DNA from: Acidaminococcaceae bacterium | GTDB lineage: Bacteria; Bacillota; Negativicutes; Acidaminococcales; Acidaminococcaceae | Assembly (NCBI GenBank): GCA_017405945.1 | Contig: JAFQZL010000034.1 | Coordinates: forward strand, 1-64,000 | Direction: 5' to 3' | Length of the DNA stretch: 64,000 nt | In this document: positions 25,835-35,091 of the stretch, in pieces | How the letters are laid out: every line of letters begins with the position of its first letter | Numbering within the stretch: the stretch's first letter is position 1 | Position numbers and translations under genes: made by a program | The notes under the pieces: generated by a model | The model's database searches: none | Seen by the model: only the letters and a program-made list of their open reading frames with translations | What the model was told of the DNA's origin: nothing

Positions 25835-28800
25835 GTGTCACATTCCAGTGAAACATATAATCCTGTAAATGTAAAACGCATGGTGCTGGTGGTTGATGAC
25901 GAAATGATCAACCGCGAGATATTGTGCCAGATTTTAAAAGATGATTATGACGTGATCACTGCGGTGGACGGGGTAAAGGCCCTGGCGGCAATCCGTGATC
26001 ACCGCAGCGAACTGGCCCTGATCATGCTGGACCTGCTGATGCCCGGGATGTCAGGCCTGGAACTGCTGAAACTGATCAAGAACACCAAAGAATTTAATCA
26101 GGTGCCCGTCATCGTCCTGACTTCCGACCGGGAATCAGAGGTCGCCTGCCTGCGCATGGGCGCCAGTGATTTTATCTCCAAACCTTACCCGAACCCGGAA
26201 GTGATCCTGGCAAGAGTGAAGCGTACCATAGAACTGTACGAGGACAGGAAACTGATCCGCTCCACAGAAAAAGACGCCCTTACCGGTCTTTACAGCAGGG
26301 AATATTTCTTCAGCTATGCGGAAGAACTTGACAGGCATCACAGGAAGACTCCCATGGACGCGATTCTTGTGAACATCAATCATTTTCATATTATTAACGA
26401 ACGATACGGCAAGGAATACGGTAACATGGTGCTGCGCCGTGTTGCAGATAATATCCGTGTGATGCTGCGTAAGACCGGCGGCATTGCCTGCCGGCTGGAA
26501 GCTGATACCTTCCTGATCTATTGCCGCCACAGTCAGTATTACACGGAACTCATGGACCGTGCATCTGAAGACCTGAAAAAGGATGTGAACGCTTCGGGTA
26601 ACCGTCTGCGCCTTCGCATGGGGGTCTATTCCGAGGTAGATAAGGATCTGGACATCGAGCGCAGGTTTGACCGGGCAAAGATGGCGGCGGATCTGGGACG
26701 CAACACCTACGAACAGACGATATCCTTTTATGACAGCAAACTGCATGAATCACACCTGTATTCCGAGCATCTCCTGGAAGATTTTCAGACTGCCCTGGGA
26801 CAGCATCAGTTTCTGGTTTATTACCAGCCCAAGTTTGACATCAGGGCAGATGTACCTGTACTGGCCAGCGCGGAAGCGTTGATTCGCTGGAAACATCCCA
26901 GGCTTGGCATGATAAGCCCCGGCGTTTTCATCCCCCTGCTTGAGAACAATGGGCTCATTCAGCAGTTGGACCACTATGTGTGGCGGGAAGCTGCGGCACA
27001 GGTGCGCCGGTGGAAGGATAAATTCGGAGTGACGGTTCCCGTTTCAGTGAACGTATCGCGTATCGACATGTACGATCCGGATCTGATCAGTATTTTCCGC
27101 AACATCATAGAAGAGAACCGGCTGTCCACTACGGAATATCATCTGGAAATTACGGAATCTGCCTATACAGACGATTCCATGCATATTATCGATACTGTGA
27201 AGCAGTTGCGGAGGCTGGGCTTCCGTATCGAGATGGACGACTTCGGATCCGGTTATTCTTCTTTGAATATGTTGTCCACTTTGCCAATCGACGCCCTGAA
27301 GCTGGACATGAAATTCATCCGGACGGCCTTTACGGGACGCAAGGATACCCGCATGATTGAACTGATCATCGATATCGCGGAATATTTGAAGGTACCCGTT
27401 ATTGCGGAAGGCGTGGAAACGGAAGAACAGATGAGCACCCTAAAGAACCTGGGCTGCGACTATGTACAGGGTTACTATTTCTCGCGCCCGGTGCCTCCGG
27501 AAGAATTTGAACCGTTTATCACATCTTCTCCCGGGACAGTGGCGGTGAACGCGGCCAAAGCAGCGGCGGAAGCAGAGGAAGCAAAAGCAGAGCCTGCCGT
27601 CCGGGAAGAGGCTGCTCCGGAAGAGGATCCCGAAGCGAAGAAACTGGCGGAGTTGTACGGCATCGCCCAGGCCCTGTCCAGCGATTTTGAAAGCGTGTAT
27701 TATGTGGATCTGGAAACGGAAGATTACACGGAGTTCAATGCCCACGGTTCCAAAGCGTTCCGCATCAAACTGAACGGTGTTAACTTCTTTGGGGAATGCC
27801 AGCGCAACCTGAGGATGGTGGCTTTCCCGGAAGACAAGGAAAAACTGCTGAACCTTATGTGCAAAGAAGAAATCAGCGCTGCCATGAAGCTGATCCCGGT
27901 TCTTACGGCAGACTACCGTCAGCTTGTGGACGGCAGGCCGGAGTACTACCGTCTGAAAATCGTGCGGGCCGACCGGGCGGACGAACGCCACGTTGTGATC
28001 GGTGTCAGCAATATCAACGGGCAGAAGGCATATCAGCGTGCGCAGCAGCAGAAATTTGAAAAAGCGCATCTGGACAGTGTGACCTATGGACGTATCGCCC
28101 AGGCGCTGGCAAAGGATTTCTATACCATTTATTATGTGAATCTTGATACCAACGAATTCATGGAATTCAGTTCTTCGGATAAATACCGGGAACTCCAGAT
28201 TGAGACAAATGGAATCGACTTTTTTGAAACCTGCCTGCACGCAGTGCCCATTACAGTCCATGAAGAAGACGTGGACAAAGTGCTCTATGTTCTGAACAAA
28301 GAGAATATGCTGCGGGAACTAGAAAAGAACGACAGCATTTCTACATCTTACCGCCTGATACTGAGCGGTGAAGCGGTATATGTCAACTTAAAAATCATCC
28401 GCATGGATGAAACACAGGATGGTCAGCATTACGTAATCGCGGCCATCAGCAACATTAACGCCCAGATGAAACGGGATCAGGAGTTTGCGGAAGCGCAGAT
28501 CACGGCAATGAAGGACTTGTTGACCGGTGTCAAAAACCGGCGTGCTTTTATCAAAGAGGAAAAAGAGATCAATGAGGCGATTGCGGACGGATCATCCGGT
28601 GATTTCGGCATTGTTGTGTGCAATGTCATGGGCGTGAACGAGATGATTGCCGCCGGGAGTGCAAAAAAAGCAGACAGAATGGTTTCGGAAGCCTGCGAGC
28701 TGGTGTGCGACATGTTCCGGCACAGTCCGGTTTACCGTTTAAGCGGCGACCAGTTCACGGTAATCCTGCGGGATCGCGACCTGAAGAACGAAGAACTGAT

Positions 28801-28972
28801 TATGAAGTTATTTTATACTGCATTGGATAAAAGCAGGAAAAAAGGCGGAGCGGCACTGGCTACAGGCGTTTCCCATTTTGATCCGTCTATCGACAGAGAT
28901 TTGCAAAGCGTTTTCGAACGTGCCAATATTGCCATGTATGAAAACAAGATGGAACTGAAAAAGAAAGAATAG
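25835..28972 (+). CDS. REC - degenerate GGDEF - EAL - duplicated sensor-like domain - degenerate GGDEF protein
   Basis: A 1045-residue response regulator for cyclic-di-GMP. The receiver domain (about 12-130) has Asp66. A GGDEF-like domain has LEADTF in place of GGDEF, so it is probably inactive. The EAL domain (about 325-565) keeps ASAEALIRW, ITESAYTD, MDDFGSGYSS and IAEGVETEEQ, so phosphodiesterase activity is expected. An Ala/Glu-rich linker leads to two related domains (about 605-735 and 750-885, each starting IAQAL and then YYV-L-T). The C-terminal GGDEF-like domain has SGDQF instead of GGDEF. The GTG start has AGGAGGT upstream. Net effect is likely c-di-GMP breakdown controlled by phosphorylation. 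Confidence 0.9.
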   Translation: MSHSSETYNPVNVKRMVLVVDDEMINREILCQILKDDYDVITAVDGVKALAAIRDHRSELALIMLDLLMPGMSGLELLKLIKNTKEFNQVPVIVLTSDRESEVACLRMGASDFISKPYPNPEVILARVKRTIELYEDRKLIRSTEKDALTGLYSREYFFSYAEELDRHHRKTPMDAILVNINHFHIINERYGKEYGNMVLRRVADNIRVMLRKTGGIACRLEADTFLIYCRHSQYYTELMDRASEDLKKDVNASGNRLRLRMGVYSEVDKDLDIERRFDRAKMAADLGRNTYEQTISFYDSKLHESHLYSEHLLEDFQTALGQHQFLVYYQPKFDIRADVPVLASAEALIRWKHPRLGMISPGVFIPLLENNGLIQQLDHYVWREAAAQVRRWKDKFGVTVPVSVNVSRIDMYDPDLISIFRNIIEENRLSTTEYHLEITESAYTDDSMHIIDTVKQLRRLGFRIEMDDFGSGYSSLNMLSTLPIDALKLDMKFIRTAFTGRKDTRMIELIIDIAEYLKVPVIAEGVETEEQMSTLKNLGCDYVQGYYFSRPVPPEEFEPFITSSPGTVAVNAAKAAAEAEEAKAEPAVREEAAPEEDPEAKKLAELYGIAQALSSDFESVYYVDLETEDYTEFNAHGSKAFRIKLNGVNFFGECQRNLRMVAFPEDKEKLLNLMCKEEISAAMKLIPVLTADYRQLVDGRPEYYRLKIVRADRADERHVVIGVSNINGQKAYQRAQQQKFEKAHLDSVTYGRIAQALAKDFYTIYYVNLDTNEFMEFSSSDKYRELQIETNGIDFFETCLHAVPITVHEEDVDKVLYVLNKENMLRELEKNDSISTSYRLILSGEAVYVNLKIIRMDETQDGQHYVIAAISNINAQMKRDQEFAEAQITAMKDLLTGVKNRRAFIKEEKEINEAIADGSSGDFGIVVCNVMGVNEMIAAGSAKKADRMVSEACELVCDMFRHSPVYRLSGDQFTVILRDRDLKNEELIMKLFYTALDKSRKKGGAALATGVSHFDPSIDRDLQSVFERANIAMYENKMELKKKE

Positions 28973-29025
28973 GGGTTCATTGTATTGTTCACTACATCAA
29001 TACCCTGGGAAAAGAAAAACAAAAA

Positions 29026-29062
29026 AGAGGGCAGCTTCAGATGAGGCTGTCCTCTGATTTTT
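29026..29062 (+). terminator. Bidirectional terminator between convergent genes
   Basis: A 10-bp stem (AGAGGGCAGC with GCTGTCCTCT) is followed by GATTTTT on the plus strand and by six T on the minus strand. Confidence 0.8.
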
Positions 29063-29083
29063 CTGCAGATGTAATGAAAACTG

Positions 29084-30898
29084 TTACGTCGCGAACCCGG
29101 CGTACTGCGTCATATATAAATCATAATATTTTTGTTTCCGTGCCAGCAGTTCGTCGTGGCTGCCCTGTTCCACAATACGTCCCTGATCCAGCACCACGAT
29201 TAAATCAGCGTCCCGGATAGTGGAGAGGCGGTGGGCAATGACGATGCTGGTGCGGCCTTTCATGACTTCCAGCATGGCGTCCTGAATGGCTTTTTCCGTA
29301 CGGGTATCTACGTTGGAGGTGGCCTCATCCAGGATCAGGATGCGGGGATTGGCCACGAAAGCCCGGGCGATGGCCAGGAGCTGCCTCTGGCCCTGGCTGA
29401 TGTTTTCACCGGCGCCGGTCAGCAGGGTTTCATAGCCCTGGGGCAGCAGTTCGATCATTTCATGGCAGCGGCTCATCTCCGCTGCCTTTTTGATTTCTTC
29501 CGTCGTAGCTTTTTCGTTGGCGTATTGCAGGTTACGGTGGATGGTATCGGAGAACAGGACCGTGTCCTGCAGCACGATGGCCACATGCTTGCGCAGGCTG
29601 TCCCGGGTGATTTCTTCCACGTTCTGGTCGTTGATCCAGATGGCGCCCTTATCAGCATCGTAGTAGCGCATCAGCAGGTTGACCACGGTAGACTTGCCAC
29701 TGCCGGTGGAACCCACCAGCGCTACCTTTTTGCCTGCGGGGATGGTGAGGTTGAAATCCTTCAGCACCGGTTTGCCCTGCACGTAACCGAATTCCACATC
29801 TTCGAAACGGACAGAGACATGCTCCTGGTCTTCCCATATCAGGCCGTACAGATCTTCACTGGTCTCATCCAGTACCTGGAAGACGCGCTCCGCTCCGGCG
29901 ATAGCGGACTGCAGCTGTCCGTAGATCTGGGCGATTTCATTGATAGGACGGCTGAACTGTTTGGCATACACGATGAAGGCGGAGATAACGCCCACGGAAA
30001 TCATGCCGTGGATGGCAAAGTAGCCGCCGAAAGCGGCGATAATGACAAAACCGATGTTGCCGATGCAGTTCATGACCGGCCCCATAATACCGCTGCAAAC
30101 TTCGGTGCGGATACCTGCTTTTGTAAGCCTGTCGGAAACGTCGCAGAATTTTTCCGCGGACTGCTCCTGCCGGTTATAGGCCACCACGGTGCGGTAACCG
30201 TTGACGATTTCTTCCACTGTGCCGTTCATACTGCCCAGCAGGGCTTGCCGTTCTTTGGAGTATTTACGGACAAAGGAAGATAACAGACGGGTAACGATGA
30301 CGGTGAGGAAGATGGTGCCGCAGCTTAACAGCGCCAGCTGCCAGCAGTACCACAGCATGATGGCCGCTGTGCCGATGATGGTCAGCACGCCGCTGAACAA
30401 AGAGGGCAGGGCCTGGGAAACAGTGGTGGAAATGTTTTCCACGTCGTTGGTCATGCGGCTCATTACGTCGCCGTGAGAATGGGTATCCGTGTATTTGACA
30501 GGCAGGTCGATGACCTTGCCGAACAGTTCCTCCCGGAACTGCTTTACGATGCGAAGGCTCAGCTTCGCGCTGAAAACACCCTGGGCCAGCCGCATGAGAC
30601 TTACCGCCAGGTAAGTTGCAAGCATGAAGAACAATGTCGTTTTCAAATCGCCGTTACGTTGTCCGGCAATGATATCCACTGCGTTACTCTGGAGCATGGG
30701 AGCGTAGATACCCGCAAGGGTGCCGCCCAGTACTGCCGCCAGCATACCGAAAACCAGTTTCTTCTCTTTTACGAAATAGGAAGCGATGCGTTTTAAGGTC
30801 CAGCCTATATCTTTGGCGTATTCCGTTTCCGCGAACCGGTTGCCGCGGCGCGGGCCGATGCCGGGCTGCGGGGCCTGGTTTTTCACGTCTTTACCCAT
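29084..30898 (-). CDS. ABC exporter subunit (TM-ATPase), heterodimer partner B
   Basis: A 604-residue half-transporter with a six-helix transmembrane domain and an ATPase domain: Walker A GSTGSGKST, signature ISQGQRQLLAIARA (Ser-Gln-Gly variant), Walker B ILILDEATSNVD, H-loop IAHRLST. An N-terminal tail of about 35 residues is charged. It overlaps the upstream exporter gene by 8 bases. Paired half-transporters of this MdlAB/LmrCD type export drugs, lipids or peptides; the substrate is not known. Confidence 0.88.
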   Translation of the reverse strand: MGKDVKNQAPQPGIGPRRGNRFAETEYAKDIGWTLKRIASYFVKEKKLVFGMLAAVLGGTLAGIYAPMLQSNAVDIIAGQRNGDLKTTLFFMLATYLAVSLMRLAQGVFSAKLSLRIVKQFREELFGKVIDLPVKYTDTHSHGDVMSRMTNDVENISTTVSQALPSLFSGVLTIIGTAAIMLWYCWQLALLSCGTIFLTVIVTRLLSSFVRKYSKERQALLGSMNGTVEEIVNGYRTVVAYNRQEQSAEKFCDVSDRLTKAGIRTEVCSGIMGPVMNCIGNIGFVIIAAFGGYFAIHGMISVGVISAFIVYAKQFSRPINEIAQIYGQLQSAIAGAERVFQVLDETSEDLYGLIWEDQEHVSVRFEDVEFGYVQGKPVLKDFNLTIPAGKKVALVGSTGSGKSTVVNLLMRYYDADKGAIWINDQNVEEITRDSLRKHVAIVLQDTVLFSDTIHRNLQYANEKATTEEIKKAAEMSRCHEMIELLPQGYETLLTGAGENISQGQRQLLAIARAFVANPRILILDEATSNVDTRTEKAIQDAMLEVMKGRTSIVIAHRLSTIRDADLIVVLDQGRIVEQGSHDELLARKQKYYDLYMTQYAGFAT

Positions 30899-32741
30899 GC
30901 GCGCCCACCCCCTCTCCTGTACGGGAAGATGGCGTTACAGCATTTTCATTTTCCTGCGCTGTATTATTGCGTGTTGCCTGCGTCACAGGTTCATTCCCGC
31001 TTTTGTTTTCTTCCGGGGCGACATCGCCGACCTGGGACTGATAAATATCCTGATAAACAGCGCAGTTCTTCAACAGTTCCTTATGTGTTCCTTCCGCAAC
31101 GACTGTTCCGTTTTCCAGAATTAAAATGCGGTTGGCACGTCGTACGGAAGCGATGCGTTGCGCCACAATGATTTTTGTGCTGTCAGGACTTGTTTTTGCC
31201 AGCTCGTTGTAAAAACTGGCTTCCGTTTTCAAATCCAGCGCGCTGGTAGCATCGTCAAAGATCATGACGGGGGATTCTTTCAACACGGCCCGGGCCAGGG
31301 CGACACGTTGTTTCTGCCCGCCGGAAAGGCTCATGCCCCGTTCGGCTACGACAGTATCATAACCATGTTCCAGCGGTGCAATAAACCCATGTGCCTGGGC
31401 GATACGGGCTGCATGTTCAATCTTTTCATCTGCAGCGCCCGGGATGCCCCAGGCGATGTTTTCTTTTACCGAAGTACTGAACAGTTCGCTTTTCTGCAGC
31501 GCAACAGCAATCTTGTTCCGGAGAGAGCTGACTTTGTAATCTCGCACATCCACGCCGTCGATGCAGACACTGCCTTCCGTTACGTCATAAAAACGGGGGA
31601 TGAGATTGATCAGCGTGGTCTTGCCGCTGCCGGTGGAGCCCATGATGGCGACAGTCTCGCCGGGTTTAATGGTGAGATTAATATGCTCCAGCACATTTTT
31701 ATTGCTGCCGGGATAGGAAAAGGAAACATCACGGAATTCGATGAGGCCGTTTCCTCTATTGTTCTCCGCATATTTTCCGTCCTGAATCTCCGGTTCCAGA
31801 TGCAGCACGGCTGCCAGCCGTTTCCAGGAAATGAAACCCCGGGAAATGTTCTGGAACAGCATCATCAGCATCATGATGCCCATTAACAGCTGCGTCGTGT
31901 AGGTGATAGCCGCCATGATGCTGCCGGGGGAAGCGGTCCCTTCCAGCACATCCCTGGCGCCATACCAGAGGATGGCTGCGATAGTCAGATTCATCAGCAT
32001 GTTGACCACGGGCCCCATAAAGGCAAGGGTCAGCAGAACCTTCAGCTGGGTTTTGATCAGATCGCCGTTGGCCTTGCCGAAGCGGAGCTTTTCATAAGTT
32101 TCCCGCACACAGGCCTTGATGATGCGGATAGCGGAAATGTCTTCCTGCAGCACATCGTTCACGCCGTCCAGCTTTTCCTGCTGCAGGGCAAATAACGGAT
32201 TCACCTTGCGAAGGCAGAAAGCCATGGTGCCTATGATGAAAGGCAGGGCGCACAGCACGATAAAGGCAAAATCCGGGCTTAGGGTGTACATAAAGTACAG
32301 GCTGCCGATGGTCATCAGCACCGTGCGAACCATGCCCCGCACAAACTGGGCGATGAGCCGTTCCACCTGGGTCACGTCGTTGGTGATGCGGGTGATGAGG
32401 GAACCGGCGCCAAAGCTTTCAATCTGGGGAAAGGAAAAGGTCATGATTTTCCGGAAAGTATCCTTGCGCAGGTCGTTGCCCATGTTCTGGCTGGCCATGT
32501 TGACGAACACATTGTTCAGGGAACCGAAACAGCAGCCGATGAGTACCATGCCGATCATCTGGACGCCCAGATGCCAGATCAGTTCCATGTTACCCACGCC
32601 GTTATTGTTCAGGCCCAGCACACCGTCGTCCACGATGCGGCGCATCAGGCCCGGCTGTATTAAATCCATCAGCACCTCGCCGCCCATGAACAGCGCTGCG
32701 ATAATAGCGAAGTGCGCGTAGCGCTTAATGTATTGCCACAT
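30891..32741 (-). CDS. ABC exporter subunit (TM-ATPase), heterodimer partner A
   Basis: A 616-residue half-transporter, first gene of the exporter pair. ATPase motifs are Walker A GSTGSGKTTL, signature LSGGQKQRVALARA and Walker B MIFDDATSALD, where Asp replaces the usual catalytic Glu. That is the pattern of the degenerate ATP site in heterodimeric exporters, while the partner protein keeps Glu. The C-terminus has a Glu/Asn-rich tail. A GGAT-containing weak site precedes ATG 32741. Substrate unknown. Confidence 0.88.
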   Translation of the reverse strand: MWQYIKRYAHFAIIAALFMGGEVLMDLIQPGLMRRIVDDGVLGLNNNGVGNMELIWHLGVQMIGMVLIGCCFGSLNNVFVNMASQNMGNDLRKDTFRKIMTFSFPQIESFGAGSLITRITNDVTQVERLIAQFVRGMVRTVLMTIGSLYFMYTLSPDFAFIVLCALPFIIGTMAFCLRKVNPLFALQQEKLDGVNDVLQEDISAIRIIKACVRETYEKLRFGKANGDLIKTQLKVLLTLAFMGPVVNMLMNLTIAAILWYGARDVLEGTASPGSIMAAITYTTQLLMGIMMLMMLFQNISRGFISWKRLAAVLHLEPEIQDGKYAENNRGNGLIEFRDVSFSYPGSNKNVLEHINLTIKPGETVAIMGSTGSGKTTLINLIPRFYDVTEGSVCIDGVDVRDYKVSSLRNKIAVALQKSELFSTSVKENIAWGIPGAADEKIEHAARIAQAHGFIAPLEHGYDTVVAERGMSLSGGQKQRVALARAVLKESPVMIFDDATSALDLKTEASFYNELAKTSPDSTKIIVAQRIASVRRANRILILENGTVVAEGTHKELLKNCAVYQDIYQSQVGDVAPEENKSGNEPVTQATRNNTAQENENAVTPSSRTGEGVGAHG

Positions 32742-32765
32742 GACAAATCCTTTTTGTTACAAATA

Positions 32766-32795
32766 ACCCGGTCGCGGAGAAGTACGTGACCGGGT
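32766..32795 (-). terminator. Hairpin between hydG and the ABC exporter genes
   Basis: ACCCGGTC pairs with GACCGGGT across a 14-base loop; the minus-strand tail TTATTTG is only moderately T-rich. It probably ends hydG transcription, at least partly. Confidence 0.55.
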
Positions 32796-32820
32796 AAGTA
32801 ATAAATAATATAGAACAGAA

Positions 32821-34260
32821 TCAGAACCTGAAATCCCGTTCGCCGCCTTCGATACGTTCCAGATATTTTACCAGGGCAGAACGGACTTTTTCATTGGGGA
32901 TGGTGGGGATTTCAGACTTGATCATAGCTTCGCCTTTGCGGCGTGTTTCGTCCGAAGCATAATCCACCAGAAACTCTTTCAGCGTCATCAGCGCGTTGGG
33001 GTGGCAGCAGTTCTGGATCTGCCCCGTCTTGCACAGGCTCATGAAACGGTCGCCGGTGCGGCCCGCCCGGTAACAGGCGGTGCAGAAGGAAGGAATAAAG
33101 CCCATATCCATGAGCCAGGCGATGACCTCGTCCAGCGTACGCTGGTCAGATACGTCGAACTGTTCCGTATCGTGGGGTCTTTCCGGTTCGTCGTAACCGC
33201 CTACGGAAGTGCGGGACGCGCCGGAGATCTGGGAGATACCAAGATGCAACGCCCTCGCGCGGACTTCCTGGCTTTCCCGGGTGGAGATGATCATGCCGGT
33301 GTAGGGGACGCTGATCCGGATCAGGGCAATCAGTTTGGCAAAAATATCATCGGAGATACCGTTGTCGAACACGGAGGGATCGATATCGTCCGCCTTTTTG
33401 ATGCGGGGCACGCTGATGGTGTGGGGGCCTACGCCGTGCACCGCTTCCAGATGTTCCGCGTGCATCAGCAGTCCCGCGAATTCATAACGGTACAGTTCCA
33501 GCCCGAACAATACGCCCAGACCCACGTCGTCGATGCCGCCCTCCATGGCCCGGTCCATGGCTTCCGTATGGTAGTTGTAATCATGCTTGGGGCCGAAGGG
33601 ATGAAGCTTCAGGTAGCTTTCCTTGTGGTATGTTTCCTGAAAAAGGATGTACGTGCCGATGCCGGCTTCCTTCAGCTTGCGGTAATTCTCCACGGTGGTG
33701 GCCGCAATGTTCACATTGACCCGGCGGATTGCCCCGTTTTTGTGCTTGATGGAATATATCGTTTTGATACATTCCAGAATGTACTCGATGGGATTATGGA
33801 ACGGATCTTCACCGGCTTCCAGCGCAAGGCGCTTGTGCCCCATATCCTGCAGCGCGATTACCTGCCGTTTCACTTCTTCCTGATTCAGCTTTTTGCGGGG
33901 GATGTTCCTGTTGATGCTGTGGTACGGGCAGTATACGCAGCCGTTAATGCAGTAATTGGAAAGGTACAGCGGGGCGAAAAGAACGATGCGGTTGCCGTAA
34001 AACGCCTTCTTGATTTCTTCCGCCAGTTTGAACATTTTTTCGTTTAATGCGGGGTCTTCACAGGCCAGGAGAACGGAAGCTTCCCGGTGGGTAAGGCCGG
34101 TACAGTTCAACTGTCCGTTGGTCCAGCGGGGGCGGGCTTTTTCCAAAAGGCTTTCAATCAGTTCTTTGTTGTCTTTGTTGGCGTCGGCATAGGCCAGCGT
34201 ATCCAGGATTTCCTGGTGGTCGATAAACTCATCGGCCAGTAATGACTTGGGATTGTACAT
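32821..34260 (-). CDS. hydG: [FeFe]-hydrogenase maturase HydG (tyrosine lyase)
   Basis: A 479-residue radical SAM enzyme that cleaves tyrosine to make CO and cyanide ligands for the H-cluster of [FeFe]-hydrogenase. The SAM-cluster motif is NYCINGCVYCPYH (CX3CX2C). The C-terminal auxiliary cluster motif is FCTACYRAGRTGD followed by NCCHPNAL. Other HydG-typical segments are GEDPFHNPIEYI and FQETYHKESY. HydE, HydF and the hydrogenase itself are not in this window. A terminator-like hairpin separates it from the exporter genes downstream. The organism is therefore expected to make hydrogenase elsewhere in the genome. Confidence 0.95.
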   Translation of the reverse strand: MYNPKSLLADEFIDHQEILDTLAYADANKDNKELIESLLEKARPRWTNGQLNCTGLTHREASVLLACEDPALNEKMFKLAEEIKKAFYGNRIVLFAPLYLSNYCINGCVYCPYHSINRNIPRKKLNQEEVKRQVIALQDMGHKRLALEAGEDPFHNPIEYILECIKTIYSIKHKNGAIRRVNVNIAATTVENYRKLKEAGIGTYILFQETYHKESYLKLHPFGPKHDYNYHTEAMDRAMEGGIDDVGLGVLFGLELYRYEFAGLLMHAEHLEAVHGVGPHTISVPRIKKADDIDPSVFDNGISDDIFAKLIALIRISVPYTGMIISTRESQEVRARALHLGISQISGASRTSVGGYDEPERPHDTEQFDVSDQRTLDEVIAWLMDMGFIPSFCTACYRAGRTGDRFMSLCKTGQIQNCCHPNALMTLKEFLVDYASDETRRKGEAMIKSEIPTIPNEKVRSALVKYLERIEGGERDFRF

Positions 34261-34437
34261 AATGGGATTCCTTCTTTCTTACAGGAGACATTGACTTCAC
34301 GGTTATTATATTTAAAAAATTCAACATGCACCTTTTAAACCGCATTTAAAAAGCTCACATTATATTTTACTCTTAAAAAACCCGAATGTAAAGAAAACAA
34401 AGATTAAATCCGGTTTCGTGATATATTTGAAAAAAAT

Positions 34438-34466
34438 TTGCGAAAAAACGTAAACTGTGCTACAAT
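34438..34466 (+). promoter_or_regulatory. Promoter of tRNA-Arg
   Basis: TTGCGA (34438-34443) and TACAAT (34461-34466) are spaced by 17 bases; the tRNA begins 24 bases after the -10 box. Confidence 0.65.
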
Positions 34467-34489
34467 ACTTTTCGTACAATTTATGAATT

Positions 34490-34564
34490 GCGCCTGTAGC
34501 TCAGTGGATAGAGCACCGGTCTCCGGAACCGGGTGCGGACGTTCGATTCGTCTCAGGCGCACCA
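34490..34564 (+). tRNA. tRNA-Arg (anticodon CCG)
   Basis: A 75-base cloverleaf. Acceptor arms GCGCCTG and CAGGCGC pair fully. The D arm contains GCTCAGTGGATAGAGC. The anticodon stem CCGGT/ACCGG encloses loop CTCCGGA, giving anticodon CCG (reads CGG). The T loop is TTCGATT. Discriminator A is followed by an encoded CCA. Confidence 0.95.
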
Positions 34565-34574
34565 GAGATAATTA

Positions 34575-34604
34575 CCCTGCAAATTGATTTGCAGGGCTTT
34601 TTTT
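34575..34604 (+). terminator. Intrinsic terminator after tRNA-Arg
   Basis: CCCTGCAAAT pairs with ATTTGCAGGG and is followed by a run of T. Confidence 0.9.
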
Positions 34605-34728
34605 ACTTATAAAACTGTGATACACTTGTTTTGTATAATCAGCTTAAAGCAGCATCAGCAAGTGGCTAATGCTGATTGTTTTACGTAAATGTCTTTCTTT
34701 AAAAATCATTGTAAAGGGGCCACCTTCT

Positions 34729-35088
34729 TTGAAACTATTTAAACAGTTTACCATCATCATATTTCTCTCGTTCCTTGGTGAAGTTCTGCATACGCTGATC
34801 CCGTTTCCGATACCTGCCAGTATTTACGGAATAATGCTCCTGTTCTTTTTGCTGGAGCGGAAAGTACTGCGGATTGATGACATCAGGGAAGTGTCGGACT
34901 TTCTGATTTTCATTATGCCGTTGCTGTTTATTCCTCCGGCCGTGGGTCTGATCGATGTCTGGGACGAATTGCGCGCGTCCCTGACGGCCTATGTCACCAT
35001 TATTATCGCCGTCACGCTGATTGTCATGGTTGCCACGGGACGGATTACACAATGGTTTTTACAAAATCAAAAAGAAAAGGAAACCTGA
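34729..35088 (+). CDS. lrgA: LrgA/CidA-family membrane protein
   Basis: A 119-residue holin-like membrane protein with four hydrophobic segments. The family pattern FPIPASIYGIMLLFFLL is visible near residues 24-40. LrgA/CidA proteins are linked to murein hydrolase control and to pyruvate or other small-molecule transport, depending on the species. TTG at 34729 is chosen: the product then starts MKLFKQFTIIIFLSFLGEV like relatives, with AAGGGGC 9 bases upstream. It is 3 bases before lrgB. Confidence 0.85.
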   Translation: MKLFKQFTIIIFLSFLGEVLHTLIPFPIPASIYGIMLLFFLLERKVLRIDDIREVSDFLIFIMPLLFIPPAVGLIDVWDELRASLTAYVTIIIAVTLIVMVATGRITQWFLQNQKEKET

Positions 35089-35091
35089 TAC

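Noticed and set aside
29231..30283. Plus-strand frame opposite the ABC exporter
   Set aside because: Antisense shadow of conserved ABC motifs.
33001..34047. Long plus-strand frame opposite hydG
   Set aside because: HydG on the minus strand has all its cluster motifs; the opposite frame is Val/Asp/Gly/His-rich noise.
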